17,227 nt of DNA from NCBI GenBank assembly GCA_002453475.1, contig DKGY01000085.1, forward strand, positions 600 to 17,826, written 5' to 3'. The notes under the pieces were generated by a model. The model saw nothing but the letters and a program-made list of their open reading frames with translations, was not told the origin of the DNA and did not search any database. Numbering within the stretch: position 1 is the first letter of the stretch; each line of letters begins with the position of its first letter. Source of the stretch: Clostridium sp. UBA6758. Its GTDB lineage: Bacteria > Bacillota > Clostridia > Clostridiales > Clostridiaceae. This document shows positions 15,245-17,227 of this stretch, in pieces. The position numbers were made by a program, and so were the translations under genes.

Positions 15245-16873
15245 ATGTATATTTTTCAAACAAGACCCTTTTGGAGATGTATGGGAGTTCCAATGAAAAA
15301 GGTTCAAAAGAGGTATAAGGAATTCTTTGGAGAAAATGAAGTAATCATTGAAAAACGAGATGATGCGCTTAAAATATTGCTTAATATTATTACGACAATT
15401 CAGAATGAAATGATAAGCAAGCTGAACTCTGTAAATTCATACGATATGTTTATGAAATTGTATTATATTTTTGATGAAGTTCATTATTTTTATTTACGAG
15501 AAAAAGAAGCTAGAGGTAAATTAGTAAGCATTAATGCTGATAACCTTGATTTAATAGACTTATTTATTGAAAACAGAAATATAATGAGAAATATTATTGA
15601 TTCTTGCAATGTGTGGATAGAAAATTGTGTATTATATCAGCATGATACTAATACTATGTCTAAGGCAAAAGATAAAGGGTTTAAGATGGATTTTGATTTG
15701 ATGATAGACCTGTATTTATATGGTTTTGCTTCACAAAGTGTATCTCTCTTAACATTATCTAAAAATCTTAACTCTCAAGAGTTATATTATGGATTGACAG
15801 TGACTCCTAATGATAATACACCTGCGGAAGTATTAAAGTATCATCCTATTATATTTTTTAATACAGCTATTACAGGAAATCAGAACGTATTAGTAGAAAA
15901 CCCATTAACTAGTCAGGCAAACAATACTGAATTCGGAAACGGTTTTTTCAAAGAGTATGGTGTGGGATTTTTGCAATTTTTAGCAGCTATAAAGGGATTT
16001 CAAGACGATTTGCTGCGAGGTGATGAAAAAGCATTAACAGTAATAAGCAAAGAATATTTTATTTATTTGGTAGAACATTATACTAAACCTAAAATTAATG
16101 GAACAGCCTTTTATGATAGCTTTGTTTTGACAAAAGATAAAGTCAAAAGGCAGCTGAGAAAGAAAGAAAACATCATTTGGATGATTGCAACAAACAAGGA
16201 ACGGCATGAAATTAGACCTTTTTTAGGTTTAGAAGATGGAAATATTCTGATTTCATATGGAGCAGCAGAACAGGCAAAGCAGTTATGGGTGTCCTATTTC
16301 AGCAATGGCGGTATGTGCTATACTAATGTATCAGATATTCTTACCGACGCCATGGGAAGGCGCAACAAAGAACTATCGGATATTTTAGTTGATAAAATAA
16401 GAGAAAAACTTAATCAACATTACAGTCCGAAGGTAGACGAAAAAGATGTAAAGTATCAAAGGATTTTTGGTGAACGAGATATAAATTATGGCGATTTTGA
16501 TGTTTTTTATTACACGGAAGATACTAAAGAACTGTTTTTAATTGAAGCAAAGTATTTTTCTGATTCATTAAACTCAAGTGGCATAGTTACAGATTATAAA
16601 AAATTATTTGAGAAAGATGGGTATTACGACCATTGCAGGCGAAGATATGACCTTATATTGTCAGAGCCAAAGAAAGTAAAAGAATTTATTGGTGTTGATG
16701 GGAATATAAAAGTCCATCTGATTTTTCTTTCATCTAAGCCAATAGAATTAGAAATTCAAGATAACGACAGAGTTGTTACATTTCTTTCTCTTGGAATATT
16801 TGATAAATATATAGAAGGAAAACTAATAAATGATGAAGATGATAGTGTGGTTCGCCGTGTAAAAATAATTTAG
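15245..16873 (+). CDS. Protein with C-terminal PD-(D/E)xK nuclease-like domain
   Basis: This gene encodes a 542-residue cytosolic protein. I chose ATG 15245 because GGAG (15233-15236) is eight bases upstream. A TTG at 15227 would add six residues. The N-terminal 400 residues are mostly helical and unrecognised. The C-terminal part shows a restriction-endonuclease-like core: strand GDFDVFYY with D417 and D419, then strand LFLIEAKYF with E434-A-K436, giving D-x14-E-x-K, followed by an amphipathic helix. This is the metal-dependent catalytic arrangement seen in many restriction, repair and defence nucleases. Composition falls back to about that of the left block, so it may have a different origin from the DUF262 operon. 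The next gene starts 27 bases later and is probably co-transcribed. Likely role, inferred: DNA cleavage in a defence module, with the N-terminus as sensor. Confidence 0.8.
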   Translation: MYIFQTRPFWRCMGVPMKKVQKRYKEFFGENEVIIEKRDDALKILLNIITTIQNEMISKLNSVNSYDMFMKLYYIFDEVHYFYLREKEARGKLVSINADNLDLIDLFIENRNIMRNIIDSCNVWIENCVLYQHDTNTMSKAKDKGFKMDFDLMIDLYLYGFASQSVSLLTLSKNLNSQELYYGLTVTPNDNTPAEVLKYHPIIFFNTAITGNQNVLVENPLTSQANNTEFGNGFFKEYGVGFLQFLAAIKGFQDDLLRGDEKALTVISKEYFIYLVEHYTKPKINGTAFYDSFVLTKDKVKRQLRKKENIIWMIATNKERHEIRPFLGLEDGNILISYGAAEQAKQLWVSYFSNGGMCYTNVSDILTDAMGRRNKELSDILVDKIREKLNQHYSPKVDEKDVKYQRIFGERDINYGDFDVFYYTEDTKELFLIEAKYFSDSLNSSGIVTDYKKLFEKDGYYDHCRRRYDLILSEPKKVKEFIGVDGNIKVHLIFLSSKPIELEIQDNDRVVTFLSLGIFDKYIEGKLINDEDDSVVRRVKII

Positions 16874-16900
16874 AGTGTTTTTAGGGAAAGAAGGTAAAAA

Positions 16901-17227
16901 ATGATATATGGTATAGAAGGAGTAAAAAAACAAGATATCCAAATACCAATTTCAAATTATGTAAAACAGCTTGCATGGTATTTGCAATGGTATCTCAATA
17001 AGATGCAGTTAGACACTGAATCTTTTTCTAGTAAGGCCACAGAAAAGGCAAAACGATATTTGAGATGGTTTGTTTTTCCTAATGAAAAAGGATATGAAAA
17101 AGATTTTAATAAAATTAAAGATGATATGCATACAAACACATGGAATATTATTAATCATTATACAAAGTGTATTATGCAATTACTTGGACAAGTGGCAGAG
17201 TGTGTGGTTGTTGATAGATGCGTCAAT
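16901..17227 (+). CDS. Uncharacterised protein, truncated by the right edge
   Basis: This is a 109-codon open frame from ATG 16901 to the window edge with no stop. AAAGAAGG (16887-16894) precedes it. Visible residues are soluble and aromatic-rich (AWYLQWYLNKMQ, RYLRWFVFP) and likely helical, with no motif I recognise. It starts 27 bases after the nuclease-like gene, so it is probably the second gene of that unit. Confidence 0.75.
   Translation, partial: MIYGIEGVKKQDIQIPISNYVKQLAWYLQWYLNKMQLDTESFSSKATEKAKRYLRWFVFPNEKGYEKDFNKIKDDMHTNTWNIINHYTKCIMQLLGQVAECVVVDRCVN

Noticed and set aside
1..17227. CRISPR array, tRNA or rRNA genes
   Set aside because: I saw no regularly spaced direct repeats and no cloverleaf or rRNA-like sequence on either strand by eye.

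Overview
The window looks like part of a defence (accessory) island from a low-GC Gram-positive bacterium, most likely a Clostridia-type member of the Bacillota. The basis is AT-rich coding sequence, strong AAGGAG/GGAGG ribosome-binding sites, a consensus sigma-A promoter, and a clostridial-style large serine recombinase. All recognised genes lie on the + strand. I see no rRNA, tRNA or CRISPR array. Family names come from motif recognition by eye, not from a database search.

Left block (about 1-8133, very AT-rich). A large protein of more than 1,100 residues, probably entering from beyond the left edge, overlaps a Ser/Thr protein kinase gene by 11 bp. A 609-base gap follows. It holds a strong hairpin and two oppositely oriented GGGGACAGGTTC repeats with no transposase gene between them. 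Next is a gene of the Ymh family (TIGR02391), whose C-terminal half carries a HEPN-type R-x4-H motif. It is split by an in-frame TAG and is followed by a P-loop ATPase gene.

Middle scar (about 8134-9410). A decayed large serine recombinase has lost its catalytic-serine N-terminus and most of its C-terminal coiled coil. Base composition rises in GC from here to about 14 kb, so this may be the joint between two separately acquired segments.

Right block (9411-17227). After a terminator, a consensus promoter nested in two inverted repeats drives a small ribbon-helix-helix-like protein. Its gene is coupled to a one-piece DUF262/HNH (GmrSD-like) enzyme, a likely modified-DNA restriction system. 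Next is a two-gene unit I cannot name: a Rossmann-like protein, split by an in-frame TAA, and a protein with a glycine-zipper membrane region. Three unfamiliar genes follow: a 278-residue soluble protein, a 69-residue Cys/His-rich protein, and a 542-residue protein ending in a PD-(D/E)xK nuclease-like core. A last gene is open at the right edge.

Taken together, the window stacks several likely antiviral modules, and at least three genes are broken (two nonsense codons and one doubly truncated recombinase). The best candidates for undescribed systems are the large protein plus kinase, the HEPN/ATPase pair, and the Rossmann/glycine-zipper pair with its neighbours.
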